Shown here: one piece after another, positions 16,924 to 25,912 of the stretch
Numbering within the stretch: position 1 is the first letter of the stretch
Layout of the letters: each line of letters opens with the position of its first letter
NCBI RefSeq assembly: GCF_025655475.1
Contig: NZ_JAHTIK010000001.1
Location: 4,763,526-4,816,864, forward strand
Length of the DNA: 53,339 nt
Reading direction: 5' to 3'
Source of the DNA: Kitasatospora sp. DSM 101779
Lineage (GTDB): Bacteria > Actinomycetota > Actinomycetes > Streptomycetales > Streptomycetaceae
Notes under the pieces: model-generated
Seen by the model: only the letters and a program-made list of their open reading frames with translations
What the model was told of the DNA's origin: nothing
The model's database searches: none
Program-made: the position numbers and the translations under genes

Positions 16924-18477
16924 ATGAACGCAGTCCTCATCGCCCTCCTGCTGCTGCCGCTGGCCGGCGCCGCCGCCACCCTCGTCCCGTTCGGTGCCGA
17001 CCGCGCCACCGCCGACCGCCGCGCCCTGTGGTTCGGCACCGGCGTCACCGGCGCGACCCTGGCGCTCGCCGTCGCCCTGGCGATCGGCTTCGACCAGGAC
17101 CGCCCCGCCGTGATGCAGGCCGTCACGAACGTCCGCTGGATCCCGGCGATCGACGTCCGGCTGCACCTCGGCGTGGACGGCATCTCGCTGCCGCTGCTCG
17201 TCCTCACCGCGCTGCTGACCTTCCTCTGTGCGCTGTACTCCACCCGCCGGCTGCCCGCCGGCGAGGGAGTGCCCTCCGTGCAGTCCTTCACCGGCCTGCT
17301 GCTCCTGCTGGAGGTCGGCATGCTGGCGACCTTCGCGGTGCTCGACCTGGTGCTGTTCTTCGTGGCGTTCGAGGTCGTGCTGATCCCGATGTACTTCCTG
17401 ATCGCCCGCTGGGGCAGCGGCGCCAAGGTGCCGGCCGCCAACCGGTTCATCCTGTACACGCTGCTCGGCTCGGCCGTGATGCTGCTCGGCTTCCTGCTGA
17501 TCGGATTCAAGGCCGGCACGTTCGACATGACCCGGCTGGCCGCCGCCCACGGCGACGGGCTGAGCCACACCACCCAGGTGGTCGCGGCCCTCGCGATCCT
17601 GCTCGGCCTCGCCGTGAAGGCGCCCGCCTGGCCGCTGCACAGCTGGCTGCCGGACGCGCACACCGCCGCACCCACCGTCGGCTCGGTGCTGCTCGCCGGC
17701 GTGCTGCTGAAGATGGGCACCTACGGCCTCGTCCGGGTGCTGCTGCCGGTCGTCCCCGAGGGCGCCGCGACCTTCGCCCCCTACCTGGGCGCGTTCGCCG
17801 CGGTCGGCATCGTCTACGGCTCGCTGGCCTGCCTCGCGCTGGCCCGGCAGGGCGCCAAGGGCGACCTCAAGCGCCTGATCGCCTACTCCTCGGTCGGCCA
17901 CATGGGCTTCGTGCTGCTCGGCATCGCCTCGCTGACCCCGGCCGGGGTGAACGGCGCGCTCTTCGGCAACATCGCCCACGGCCTGATTACCGGCCTGCTG
18001 TTCTTCCTCGTCGGTGCGGTCAAGGACCGCTACGGCACCTCCGACCTGGACACCCTGGCCGGCGCCACCGGCGCCGCCCTGTACGGCCGGGCCCCGCGGA
18101 TCGGCGCGCTGCTCGCCTTCGCCGCCGTCGCCAGCCTCGGCCTGCCCGGCCTGGCCGGCTTCTGGGGCGAGCTGCTCGCCATGTTCGGCGCCTTCGACCC
18201 GGCCGCCGGCCTCTCCCGGCCCGCGTTCGTCACCTACATGGTGCTGGCCGGCGTCGGCACCCTGCTGACCGCCGGCTACCTGCTGGTCGTCGTCCGCCGG
18301 GTCTGCATGGGCGACCCGAAGCAGCCCGCCCTCGTCACCGAGCTGCCCGACATCAAGGCGTACGAGGCCGCCAGCTGGACGCCGCTGGCCGCGCTCACCC
18401 TGGTCGCCGGCCTCTGGCCGGCCCTGCTGCTCAGCCTGTCCGACCCGGCCGTCAAGCACCTGCTCGGGGGTGGCTGA
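16924..18477 (+). CDS. nuoM: NADH-quinone oxidoreductase subunit M
   Basis: A 517-residue antiporter-like membrane subunit of complex I. Signature segments: LFFVAFEVVLIPMYFLIARWG (with the key Glu), KAPAWPLHSWLPDAHTAAPT with VGSVLLAGVLLKMGTYGLVR, and GDLKRLIAYSSVGHMGFVLLG. The ATG at 16924 is the first good start after nuoL. The stop is 3 bp before the nuoN GTG, so they are coupled. Confidence 0.95.
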   Translation: MNAVLIALLLLPLAGAAATLVPFGADRATADRRALWFGTGVTGATLALAVALAIGFDQDRPAVMQAVTNVRWIPAIDVRLHLGVDGISLPLLVLTALLTFLCALYSTRRLPAGEGVPSVQSFTGLLLLLEVGMLATFAVLDLVLFFVAFEVVLIPMYFLIARWGSGAKVPAANRFILYTLLGSAVMLLGFLLIGFKAGTFDMTRLAAAHGDGLSHTTQVVAALAILLGLAVKAPAWPLHSWLPDAHTAAPTVGSVLLAGVLLKMGTYGLVRVLLPVVPEGAATFAPYLGAFAAVGIVYGSLACLALARQGAKGDLKRLIAYSSVGHMGFVLLGIASLTPAGVNGALFGNIAHGLITGLLFFLVGAVKDRYGTSDLDTLAGATGAALYGRAPRIGALLAFAAVASLGLPGLAGFWGELLAMFGAFDPAAGLSRPAFVTYMVLAGVGTLLTAGYLLVVVRRVCMGDPKQPALVTELPDIKAYEAASWTPLAALTLVAGLWPALLLSLSDPAVKHLLGGG

Positions 18478-18480
18478 GCC

Positions 18481-20043
18481 GTGATCAGCACCCCGCTCGG
18501 ATCTCCTCTCCTGGGGCAGCCCGCCATGAACCCACTCGCCGTCGCCGACCCGGGCGGCCTCATCCAGTCCGTGGACTGGGTGGCCGTCGCGCCACCGCTG
18601 GTCGCGGCGCTCGCCGCACTCGCCGTGCTGGTCGCGGACCTCTTCCTGCCGACCGGCCGCAAGCGCGTCCTGGGCTGGGCCTCGGCCGTGGGCCTGCTGC
18701 TGGCCCTGCTGTCGATGCTGCCGCTGGTGCGCGGCGACGCCCGCTCCACCTTCTGCCTGAAGGCGGCCGGCGGGGCGTGCAGCTACACCGCCGACCACTT
18801 CGCGCTGGCCTTCCAGCTGCTCGCGCTCGGCGGCGCGCTGATCGCCGTGCTGCTCTCGCTGCACACCGTGGACGAGGAGCGGCTGCCCGGCGGCGAGTAC
18901 TGGTTCCTGCTGCTCTCCAGCGCCTCCGGCGCGGCCCTGCTGCCCGCCTCCCGCGACCTGGCGACGCTGATCATCGCCCTGGAGGTGGCCTCGCTGCCGG
19001 CCTTCGCCCTGGTCGCGCTGCGCCGGGACGGCCGGGGCGCCGAGGGCGCCCTGAAGTTCTTCCTCTCCTCGGTCACCGCGACCGCGGTGATGCTGCTCGG
19101 CGTCGGCTTCGTCTACGCGGCGACCGGCTCGATCCACCTCGCGCCGATCGCGGAGGGCCTGGCCCACGTGCCCGGGCAGCTGAAGCCGCTGGCCGAGGCC
19201 GGCGCGGTGCTCACCCTGGTCGGCTTCGCCTTCAAGGTCGCGGCCGTGCCGTTCCACTTCTGGCTGCCGGACACCTACACCGCCGCGCCGATCCCGGTGG
19301 CCGGCTACCTCTCGGTGGTCGGCAAGGCGGCCGGTCTGGCCGGGCTCGCCCTGGTCACCACGATCGCCTTCCACCCGTACGGGCACACCTGGGGCCTGGT
19401 GCTGGCGGTGCTGGCCGCGCTCACCATGACGGTCGGCAACGTGGCCGCGCTGCGGCAGCGCGGCGACACCCCGTTCAGCGCGGTGCGGCTGCTCGCCTGG
19501 TCCTCGGTGGGCCAGGCCGGCTACCTGCTCGTCCCGCTGGCCGCCGCCGGGTACCAGGGCTCGCCGCAGCCGCTGGGCGCGACCGTGGCGTACGCGCTGA
19601 TCTACGGCGTGGTGAACCTGGGCGCGTTCGGCGTGGCCGCCGTGGTGGCCAGGACGGCCGGCACCCGGCTGGACGACCACCGGGGGCTGTTCGCCCGCGG
19701 CCGCTGGAGCGCCCTGGCGATGGCCTTCTTCCTGCTCTGCCTGGCGGGCCTGCCGCCCGGCGTGATCGGCCTGTTCGGCAAGGTCGTGGTCTTCCGCGCC
19801 GCCGTCGACGCGAAGCTGGGCTGGCTGGCCGTGGTGATGGCGGTCAACGTGGTGATCGCCCTCTACTACTACCTTCTGTGGACGGCCCGGCTGTTCGCCC
19901 CGGCCCCCGCCGGTGCCGAGGTCCGCGCGGTCCGCACCCCCGGCCCGCTGGCGGCCGCGCTGGCGCTCACCGCGGGCGGCGCGGTGGTGCTCTCGGTCGC
20001 TCCGCAGCTGGTCCTGCAGGTGGTCGGGGGCAGTCTGTTCTGA
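18481..20043 (+). CDS. nuoN: NADH-quinone oxidoreductase subunit N
   Basis: A 520-residue antiporter-like subunit, the last of the operon. It has LATLIIALEVASLPAFALVAL, KVAAVPFHFWLPDTYTAAPI with GYLSVVGKAAGLAGL, and SAVRLLAWSSVGQAGYLLV. I take the GTG at 18481 (3 bp after nuoM), which gives an extra 15 residues. An ATG at 18526 is the alternative start and would remove MISTPLGSPLLGQPA. nuoD, nuoE, nuoF and nuoG are absent on either side, so this operon encodes the membrane arm plus B, C and I only. Confidence 0.94.
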   Translation: MISTPLGSPLLGQPAMNPLAVADPGGLIQSVDWVAVAPPLVAALAALAVLVADLFLPTGRKRVLGWASAVGLLLALLSMLPLVRGDARSTFCLKAAGGACSYTADHFALAFQLLALGGALIAVLLSLHTVDEERLPGGEYWFLLLSSASGAALLPASRDLATLIIALEVASLPAFALVALRRDGRGAEGALKFFLSSVTATAVMLLGVGFVYAATGSIHLAPIAEGLAHVPGQLKPLAEAGAVLTLVGFAFKVAAVPFHFWLPDTYTAAPIPVAGYLSVVGKAAGLAGLALVTTIAFHPYGHTWGLVLAVLAALTMTVGNVAALRQRGDTPFSAVRLLAWSSVGQAGYLLVPLAAAGYQGSPQPLGATVAYALIYGVVNLGAFGVAAVVARTAGTRLDDHRGLFARGRWSALAMAFFLLCLAGLPPGVIGLFGKVVVFRAAVDAKLGWLAVVMAVNVVIALYYYLLWTARLFAPAPAGAEVRAVRTPGPLAAALALTAGGAVVLSVAPQLVLQVVGGSLF

Positions 20044-20170
20044 CCGCCCGGGGGGCACCCGGGCGGCCCGCCCGGCGTGCGGCGGGGAACGAACGACCGG
20101 CATCCTTCCGTTGATTCCCACGAGGGCGCCGCCACCGGGCTCCCCGTCGCACCACCACGGAGGGCCTGCC

Positions 20171-21028
20171 GTGCACCGCCAGCACAACGGGTTGAGGACG
20201 GCCGTACTACTCGGCGGCCTGTCGGCGCTGATCCTGCTGATCGGCAGCTTCTTCGGCCGCACCGGCCTGCTGGTCGCCCTGGTGATCGCGATCGCCACCA
20301 ACGCCTACGCGTACTGGAACAGCGACAAGCTGGCGCTGCGGGCGATGCGGGCCCGGCCGGTCAGCGAGATCGAGGCCCCCCGGCTGTACCGGATCGTCCG
20401 CGAGCTCTCCACCTCGGCCCGGCAGCCGATGCCCCGGCTGTACATCTCGCCGACCCCGGCGCCGAACGCCTTCGCGACCGGCCGCAACCCGCGCAACGCC
20501 GCGGTCTGCTGCACCGACGGCATCCTGCAGCTGCTCGACGAACGCGAGCTGCGCGGCGTCATCGGACACGAGCTCAGCCACGTCTACAACCGGGACATCC
20601 TGATCTCCTCGGTCGCCGGCGCGCTCGCCTCGGTGGTGATGTTCCTGGTGAACTTCGCCTGGCTGATCCCGATCGGCCGCAGCGACGACGACGAAGGGCC
20701 CGGCCTGATCGGCCTGCTGCTGATCATGATCCTCGGCCCGATCGCCGCCTCGCTCATCCAGCTCGCCGTCAGCCGCTCCCGCGAGTACCAGGCCGACGCC
20801 GACGGCGCCCGGATCACCGGCGACCCGCTCGCCCTGGCGAGCGCACTGCGCAAGCTGGAGACCGGCACCCAGCGGCTGCCGCTGCCGCCCGAGCCGCAGC
20901 TGCAGACGGCCAGCCACATGATGATCGCCAACCCGTTCCGGCCGGGCGAGGTCGGCGCCAAGCTCTTCTCCACCCACCCGCCGATGGGCGAGCGGATCGC
21001 CCGCCTGGAGCGCATGGCCGGCCGCTGA
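20171..21028 (+). CDS. htpX: HtpX-type membrane zinc metalloprotease
   Basis: A 285-residue M48 family protease that degrades or trims misfolded membrane proteins at the cytoplasmic side. Two N-terminal helices (AVLLGGLSALILLIGSFF, GLLVALVIAIATNAYAYW) are followed by the zinc site HELSH (His133 and His137, Glu134) and a downstream ligand in SREYQADADGA. Two more hydrophobic segments follow the HExxH. The GTG at 20171 has a strong ribosome site (ggaggg, 20159-20164). It lies 127 bp after nuoN, same strand; a chaperone/protease role for the large membrane complex next door is possible but not shown. Confidence 0.93.
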   Translation: MHRQHNGLRTAVLLGGLSALILLIGSFFGRTGLLVALVIAIATNAYAYWNSDKLALRAMRARPVSEIEAPRLYRIVRELSTSARQPMPRLYISPTPAPNAFATGRNPRNAAVCCTDGILQLLDERELRGVIGHELSHVYNRDILISSVAGALASVVMFLVNFAWLIPIGRSDDDEGPGLIGLLLIMILGPIAASLIQLAVSRSREYQADADGARITGDPLALASALRKLETGTQRLPLPPEPQLQTASHMMIANPFRPGEVGAKLFSTHPPMGERIARLERMAGR

Positions 21029-21338
21029 GGGACCGGGGCATGTCCAGGGGCGCGGGGAACTGCGCCGTCCGAGTGCGGGCATCACGGCGGCATGGGGCAA
21101 CCCATGATCCGTACGGCGGCCCGCCTCCGAATCGCGCAGCTCTCTCCCCGCTTTCGGTCGGGAGGTGCCCCACGCGCCCCTGAGGTACTTCCCCGTGCGC
21201 CGGAGCGTCCCCGTTCGGCAGGCCGGGTGACACCGCCGCGAGCCCCGGCGCGCCTCCGCCCGTCCGCGGACCTGCCTGGTACTGATGGGCCGGTTACCCG
21301 TTGAACGGCCGGTGGGCCTGGCGCGGAGGAGTGGTGCA
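21029..21338. other. Intergenic region with dispersed Streptomyces-type repeats
   Basis: 310 bp without a gene. aggggcgcggggaactgcgc at 21046-21065 matches a motif I recall as scattered between Streptomyces genes. 21167-21182 repeats 8566-8581 exactly. The last 60 bp (ctggtactgat, ggttacccg) are less GC-rich and probably hold the ctaD promoter; no hexamer pair is convincing. Confidence 0.55.
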
Positions 21339-23057
21339 GTGACGATTCTCCCGACCGACACCGAGCACCGGCCCCCACCGCGCGAGCCCCGCCGCAGCTT
21401 CGGCTCGGCCCGCCGGGGCGGCCGCGGACGAGCGCTGGTGGGCTGGCTGACCACCACCGATCACAAGAAGATCGGCACGCTCTACATGACCACCTCGTTC
21501 GCCTTCTTCCTGATCGGCGGCGTGATGGCCCTGGTGATGCGGGCCGAGCTGGCCCGACCGGGCACCCAGATCGTGTCGAACGAGCAGTACAACCAGCTGT
21601 TCACCATGCACGGCACGATCATGCTGCTGATGTTCGCGACCCCGCTGTTCGCCGGCTTCGCCAACTGGATCATGCCGCTGCAGATCGGCTCGCCGGACGT
21701 CGCCTTCCCCCGGCTCAACGCGCTCGCCTACTGGCTCTACCTGCTCGGCTCGATCATCGTCGTCGGTAGCTTCTTCACCCCTGACGGCGCCGCGGACTTC
21801 GGCTGGTTCGCCTACACGCCGCTCTCCAGCGTGATCCACTCGCCCGGTATCGGCGGCGACATGTGGATCATGGGGCTGGCGCTGTCCGGCTTCGGCACCA
21901 TCGTCGGCTCGGTCAACTTCATCACCACCATCGCCTGCCTGCGGGCGCCCGGCCTGACCGTCTTCCGGATGCCGATCTTCGTCTGGAACGTCCTCTTCAC
22001 CAGCATCCTGGTGCTCTTCGCGTTCCCGGTGCTGGCCGCCACGCTGTTCGCCCTGGAGGCCGACCGCAAGTTCGGGGCGCACGTCTTCGACCCGGCCAAC
22101 GGCGGCCCGATCCTCTGGCAGCACCTGTTCTGGTTCTTCGGCCACCCCGAGGTCTACATCATCGCGCTGCCGTTCTTCGGCATCGTCACCGAGGTCATCC
22201 CGGTCTTCAGCCGCAAACCGATCTTCGGCTACACCGGCCTGATCGCCGCCACCATCGCGATCACCGGCCTGTCGGTCACCGTCTGGGCCCACCACATGTT
22301 CGTCACCGGGCAGGTGCTGCTGCCCTTCTTCTCGTTCATGACCCTGCTGATCGCCGTCCCCACCGGGGTGAAGTTCTTCAACTGGATCGGCACCATGTGG
22401 CGCGGCTCGCTCAGCTTCGAGACGCCGATGCTCTGGAGCATCGGCTTCCTCGTCACCTTCCTGTTCGGCGGCCTCACCGGCGTGCTCCTCGCCTCGCCAC
22501 CGGTCGACTTCCAGGTCTCCGACTCGTACTTCGTCGTCGCCCACTTCCACTACGTGGTCTTCGGCACGGTCGTCTTCGCGATGTTCGCGGGCTTCCACTT
22601 CTGGTGGCCCAAGATGACCGGCAAGATGCTCGACGAACGGCTCGGCAAGATCTGCTTCTGGACGCTCTTCGTCGGCTTCCACACCACCTTCCTCGTCCAG
22701 CACTGGCTCGGCGCCGAAGGCATGCCCCGCCGCTACGCCGACTACCTCGCCGGGGACGGCTTCACCGCGCTGAACAGCCTCTCCACCGTCGGGTCCTTCC
22801 TGCTCGGCCTCTCCGTCCTGCCGTTCCTCTACAACGTGTGGAAGACCGCCAAGTACGGCGAGAAGGTCACCGAGGACGACCCCTGGGGCTACGGCCGCTC
22901 GCTGGAGTGGGCCACCTCCTGCCCGCCGCCGCGGCACAACTTCGCCGCGCTGCCGCGGATCCGCTCGGAGAGCCCCGCCTTCGACCTGCACCACCCCGAT
23001 ATCGCCGAGTGGGACCGCCTGCAGAACGCCGTCGAACCGCGCCGCGAACGCCACTGA
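21339..23057 (+). CDS. ctaD: Cytochrome c oxidase subunit I (aa3 type)
   Basis: A 572-residue heme-copper oxidase subunit I with about 12 helices. The metal ligands and proton channel landmarks are present: FTMHGTIMLLMF (low-spin heme His), FWFFGHPEVYIIALP (CuB His cross-linked to Tyr), WAHHMFVTG (CuB His pair) and VAHFHYVVFG (heme a3/heme a His pair). The GTG at 21339 is preceded by ggagga (21325-21330). A basic N-terminal extension (about 30 residues) precedes LTTTDHKKIGTLY. It stands alone, with no ctaC, ctaE or qcr genes near, which suggests a second ctaD copy (inference). Confidence 0.95.
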   Translation: MTILPTDTEHRPPPREPRRSFGSARRGGRGRALVGWLTTTDHKKIGTLYMTTSFAFFLIGGVMALVMRAELARPGTQIVSNEQYNQLFTMHGTIMLLMFATPLFAGFANWIMPLQIGSPDVAFPRLNALAYWLYLLGSIIVVGSFFTPDGAADFGWFAYTPLSSVIHSPGIGGDMWIMGLALSGFGTIVGSVNFITTIACLRAPGLTVFRMPIFVWNVLFTSILVLFAFPVLAATLFALEADRKFGAHVFDPANGGPILWQHLFWFFGHPEVYIIALPFFGIVTEVIPVFSRKPIFGYTGLIAATIAITGLSVTVWAHHMFVTGQVLLPFFSFMTLLIAVPTGVKFFNWIGTMWRGSLSFETPMLWSIGFLVTFLFGGLTGVLLASPPVDFQVSDSYFVVAHFHYVVFGTVVFAMFAGFHFWWPKMTGKMLDERLGKICFWTLFVGFHTTFLVQHWLGAEGMPRRYADYLAGDGFTALNSLSTVGSFLLGLSVLPFLYNVWKTAKYGEKVTEDDPWGYGRSLEWATSCPPPRHNFAALPRIRSESPAFDLHHPDIAEWDRLQNAVEPRRERH

Positions 23058-23097
23058 GGGCCCGGCGGAGAAGTCGTGGCGGAAATTTCCGCGGCCG

Positions 23098-23124
23098 TGT
23101 CGATCCGGGCCCGCGCCGATCGAC
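23098..23124 (+). promoter_or_regulatory. Candidate ECF42-dependent promoter
   Basis: tgtcga (23098-23103), a 17-bp spacer, then cgac (23121-23124), about 73 bp before the DGPF gene start. As I recall it, the published ECF42 consensus in Streptomyces is TGTCGA for -35 and CGA(T/C or A/T)C-like for -10, with DGPF genes as targets. A second cgat at 23117 gives a shorter, less likely spacer. The match supports direct control by the sigma factor encoded downstream. Confidence 0.55.
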
Positions 23125-23197
23125 GCACAGACGGAAGCCGGAACGACCGGCGCCCGGCCCCGCACCGAGCGGGCCCGACACCGAGGAAGGCACCACC

Positions 23198-23626
23198 ATG
23201 CGCTTCATGCTGATCGTCAAGGCCAACGAGGACTCCGAGGCCGGCGTCATGCCGACCAAGGAGGCCATGGACGCGATGAACCGGTTCAACGAGGAGCTGA
23301 TCAAGGCCGGCATCATGCTCGCCGCCGACGGCCTCCACCCCAGCTCCAACGGCGCCCGGCTCACCTTCAAGGACGGGAAGGCCACCGTCACCGACGGGCC
23401 CTTCGCCGAGACCAAGGAGCTCATCGCCGGCTTCTGGGTGCTCGACGTCAGCTCCCGCGAGGAGGCCCTGGAGTGGGCGGGCCGCGCGCCGTTCGAGGAC
23501 GGCGCCGTGCTGGAGCTCCGGAAGGTCTTCGAGGCCTCGGACTTCCCGCCCGAGATCCTCAGCCCGGAGGACGCAGCCAAGGAGCAGGCCTGGCGCGACG
23601 AGCACCAGAAGCCGATCACCGGCTGA
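23198..23626 (+). CDS. YciI-like DGPF-domain protein
   Basis: A 142-residue YCII/DGPF fold protein. Family marks: MRFMLIVKANEDSEAGVMP at the N-terminus, the name-giving VTDGPFAETKELIAGFWVLD, and the helix EEALEWAGRAPF. The biochemical role of DGPF proteins is not established; YciI relatives are ferredoxin-fold proteins with a possible catalytic Asp-His pair. The ATG at 23198 follows gaggaagg. The sigma factor gene begins 71 bp downstream on the same strand. Sigma factors of the ECF42 group are known to sit next to and regulate DGPF genes. Confidence 0.88.
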   Translation: MRFMLIVKANEDSEAGVMPTKEAMDAMNRFNEELIKAGIMLAADGLHPSSNGARLTFKDGKATVTDGPFAETKELIAGFWVLDVSSREEALEWAGRAPFEDGAVLELRKVFEASDFPPEILSPEDAAKEQAWRDEHQKPITG

Positions 23627-23697
23627 CCCCGTCCCGGCCCGTCCGGGGCCGCGCCGCGCTGGCCGCGGGCGGCCCCGGACTGCTGTGATGGGGAGCT

Positions 23698-24984
23698 GTG
23701 ACGGCACGCGACACCCACCGCGCCATCGAGGCGGTCTGGCGGATCGAATCGGCCCGGATCATCGCCGGGCTGGCCCGGCTGGTCCATGACGTCGGCCTCG
23801 CCGAGGAGGCCGCCCAGGACGCGCTGGTCGCCGCCCTGGAGCAGTGGCCCGTGACCGGGGTGCCCGACAAACCGGGCGCCTGGCTCACCGTCACCGCCCG
23901 GCGCCGCGCCGTCGACCGGATCCGCCGGGAGGCCGGGCTCGCCGAGAGGCTCCGCCTGATCGGCCACGCGCTCGAGACCGACCCGCCGCAGGGCCCGCAG
24001 CCGGAGCAGGCCGTCCTCGCCGACGAGATCGAGGACGACCTGCTCCGGCTGGTCTTCACCGCCTGCCATCCGGTGCTCTCCACCGAGGCCAGGGTCGCCC
24101 TCACCCTGCGGCTGCTCGGCGGCCTGTCCACCGAGGAGATCGCGCGCGCCTTCCTCACCGCCGAACCCACCGTCGCGCAGCGGATCGTCCGCGCCAAGCG
24201 CACCCTCGCCAAGGCCGAGGTCCCCTTCGAGGTGCCGGAGGGCGAGGAGCTCGCACCCCGGCTCGCCTCCGTGCTCGAAGTCGTCTACCTCGTCTTCAAC
24301 GAGGGCTACGCCGCCACCGCCGGCGACGACTGGATGCGGCCCGCCCTCTGCGAGGAGGCGATGCGGCTCGGCCGGGTGCTCACCGGCCTGATGCCCCGCG
24401 AACCCGAGGTGCACGGCCTGATCGCCCTGATGGAGATCCAGGCCTCCCGCACCCCCGCCCGCACCGGCCCGCACGGTGAACCCGTCCTGCTGCTCGACCA
24501 GGACCGCAGCCGCTGGGACCGGCTGCTGATCCACCGAGGCCTCGCGGCCCACGGCCGCGCCGAGGCACTCGCCGCCGAGCAGGGCACCCCGCCCGGCCCG
24601 TACGCCCTGCAGGCCGCCATCGCCGCCTGCCACGCCCGGGCCGGCACCGCCGATCGGACCGACTGGGTGCGGATCGCCGCCCTCTACACCGCGCTCGCCG
24701 CACGCAGCCCCTCACCGGTGGTGGAACTCAACCGGGCCGTCGCCCTCGGCATGGCCTTCGGCCCGGAGACCGGCCTCGTCCTGGCCGACGAGCTCGCCGA
24801 CGAACCCGCCCTGCGCGGCTACCACCTGCTGCCGAGCGTCCGCGGAGACCTGCTGGCCCGGCTCGGCCGGCACGGCGAGGCCGCCGCCGAGTTCACCCGC
24901 GCCGCCGGCCTCACCCGCAACGCCCGCGAGCGCGCCGTGCTGCTCGCCCGCGCCGAGGAGAGCACCCGGGCCGCGGCCGGCTGA
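23698..24984 (+). CDS. ECF42-type RNA polymerase sigma factor with TPR-like C-terminal extension
   Basis: A 428-residue alternative sigma factor. Region 2 is at about residues 8-85 (ARLVHDVGLAEEAAQDALVA and PGAWLTVTARRRAVDRIRRE). Region 4 is at about 115-180 (LRLLGGLSTEEIARAFL, with the helix-turn-helix QRIVRAKRTLAKA). Then comes a C-terminal extension of about 240 residues beginning VVYLVFNEGYAAT and ending in helical, TPR-like repeats. This extension in place of an anti-sigma factor is the mark of the ECF42 group; there is no anti-sigma gene here. ECF41 factors instead end in a SnoaL domain, which is not seen. The GTG start at 23698 is preceded by gggg. Confidence 0.9.
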   Translation: MTARDTHRAIEAVWRIESARIIAGLARLVHDVGLAEEAAQDALVAALEQWPVTGVPDKPGAWLTVTARRRAVDRIRREAGLAERLRLIGHALETDPPQGPQPEQAVLADEIEDDLLRLVFTACHPVLSTEARVALTLRLLGGLSTEEIARAFLTAEPTVAQRIVRAKRTLAKAEVPFEVPEGEELAPRLASVLEVVYLVFNEGYAATAGDDWMRPALCEEAMRLGRVLTGLMPREPEVHGLIALMEIQASRTPARTGPHGEPVLLLDQDRSRWDRLLIHRGLAAHGRAEALAAEQGTPPGPYALQAAIAACHARAGTADRTDWVRIAALYTALAARSPSPVVELNRAVALGMAFGPETGLVLADELADEPALRGYHLLPSVRGDLLARLGRHGEAAAEFTRAAGLTRNARERAVLLARAEESTRAAAG

Positions 24985-25060
24985 CCCGGTCGGCAGCCCC
25001 GGCCGGCAGGCCGTTCGGGCAGACTGGACCGGACGTCATCCGGCCGAGGGGGAGCGGGAC

Positions 25061-25876
25061 ATGGGGGTGCGCGACGGCGCGCAGGGGATCGGCCGCCGGG
25101 CCGGTACGGCGCTCGGCTCGGCCGCGCGGACCGGCCGGGCCAGGGCCCGCAACGTGGTCGGCGAGGGCGACTGGGTCCGTCGGGCGCTCGCCACCCTGCC
25201 GCCGCCCGAGGCGCCGGCCGTCGAGGACTGGGAGGTGTCGATCGCCGCCCTGATCGGCCGTCACCCGCGCGTTCCCGGACCGGCTGTGTGGCTGCTGCAC
25301 CAGCTGGACGGCCTCGGCCAGGTCGCCTTCGACGCGGAGAAGGTCGGCTTCGACGGCGAGGACGTCCCCTGGACGAAGGTGCAGGAGCTCCGGCTGCACT
25401 CCACGCTCGACCTGCTGCCCGACGTCGTCCTCGACAAGGAGGTCGACCGGATCAGGGAGTTCCTGCCGCCGGTGCCCGGCCGCAAGTGGGTCGTGGCCCG
25501 CGCCGCCGAGGGCCTGCTGACCCTGGTGCTGGCGGCCGCGGAGGCGGCCGAGGCCGCCGGTCGCGAGGAGCGGCTGCTGCCCTGCGAGATCGTCCACCGC
25601 GGCCTGCTCGGCCGGCCGCGGCAGCTCGGCGGCGGCCTGTTCGCCGCCACCGCGCTCGCCGCGCTGCCGGCGGCGGCGGACAGCCTGGTGGCCACCGCGA
25701 AGGCCCACGGGGTCCCGGTCGTCCCCGTGGAGCCGACCGGGACCCGCGCCGATCGCGCCGAACGCCTGCGGGCCGCCTCCGGCCGACTCCGCGAACGCCT
25801 GCGCGCCCTGCTCGCCGAGGACCCGGACACCCCCGCGATCCCCCACCCGACCGAGCCCCCGAAGGCCCTCGGCTGA
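25061..25876 (+). CDS. Conserved hypothetical protein
   Basis: A 271-residue soluble protein with no family I can name. The N-terminal 30 residues are basic and Gly/Ala/Arg-rich. The middle (about 85-135) has an alternating strand pattern (FDAEKVGFDGEDVPWTKVQE) reminiscent of a small PH-like barrel, which is a weak suggestion only. A helical, Ala-rich region and a Pro-rich end follow. There is no signal peptide or membrane helix. The ATG at 25061 is preceded by gaggggga, a strong ribosome site. It is convergent with the antiporter gene, 36 bp away. Confidence 0.75.
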   Translation: MGVRDGAQGIGRRAGTALGSAARTGRARARNVVGEGDWVRRALATLPPPEAPAVEDWEVSIAALIGRHPRVPGPAVWLLHQLDGLGQVAFDAEKVGFDGEDVPWTKVQELRLHSTLDLLPDVVLDKEVDRIREFLPPVPGRKWVVARAAEGLLTLVLAAAEAAEAAGREERLLPCEIVHRGLLGRPRQLGGGLFAATALAALPAAADSLVATAKAHGVPVVPVEPTGTRADRAERLRAASGRLRERLRALLAEDPDTPAIPHPTEPPKALG

Positions 25877-25912
25877 CGGCGGCGTCGCTCGGCAGGAGGG
25901 GCCGGCCGTGCG

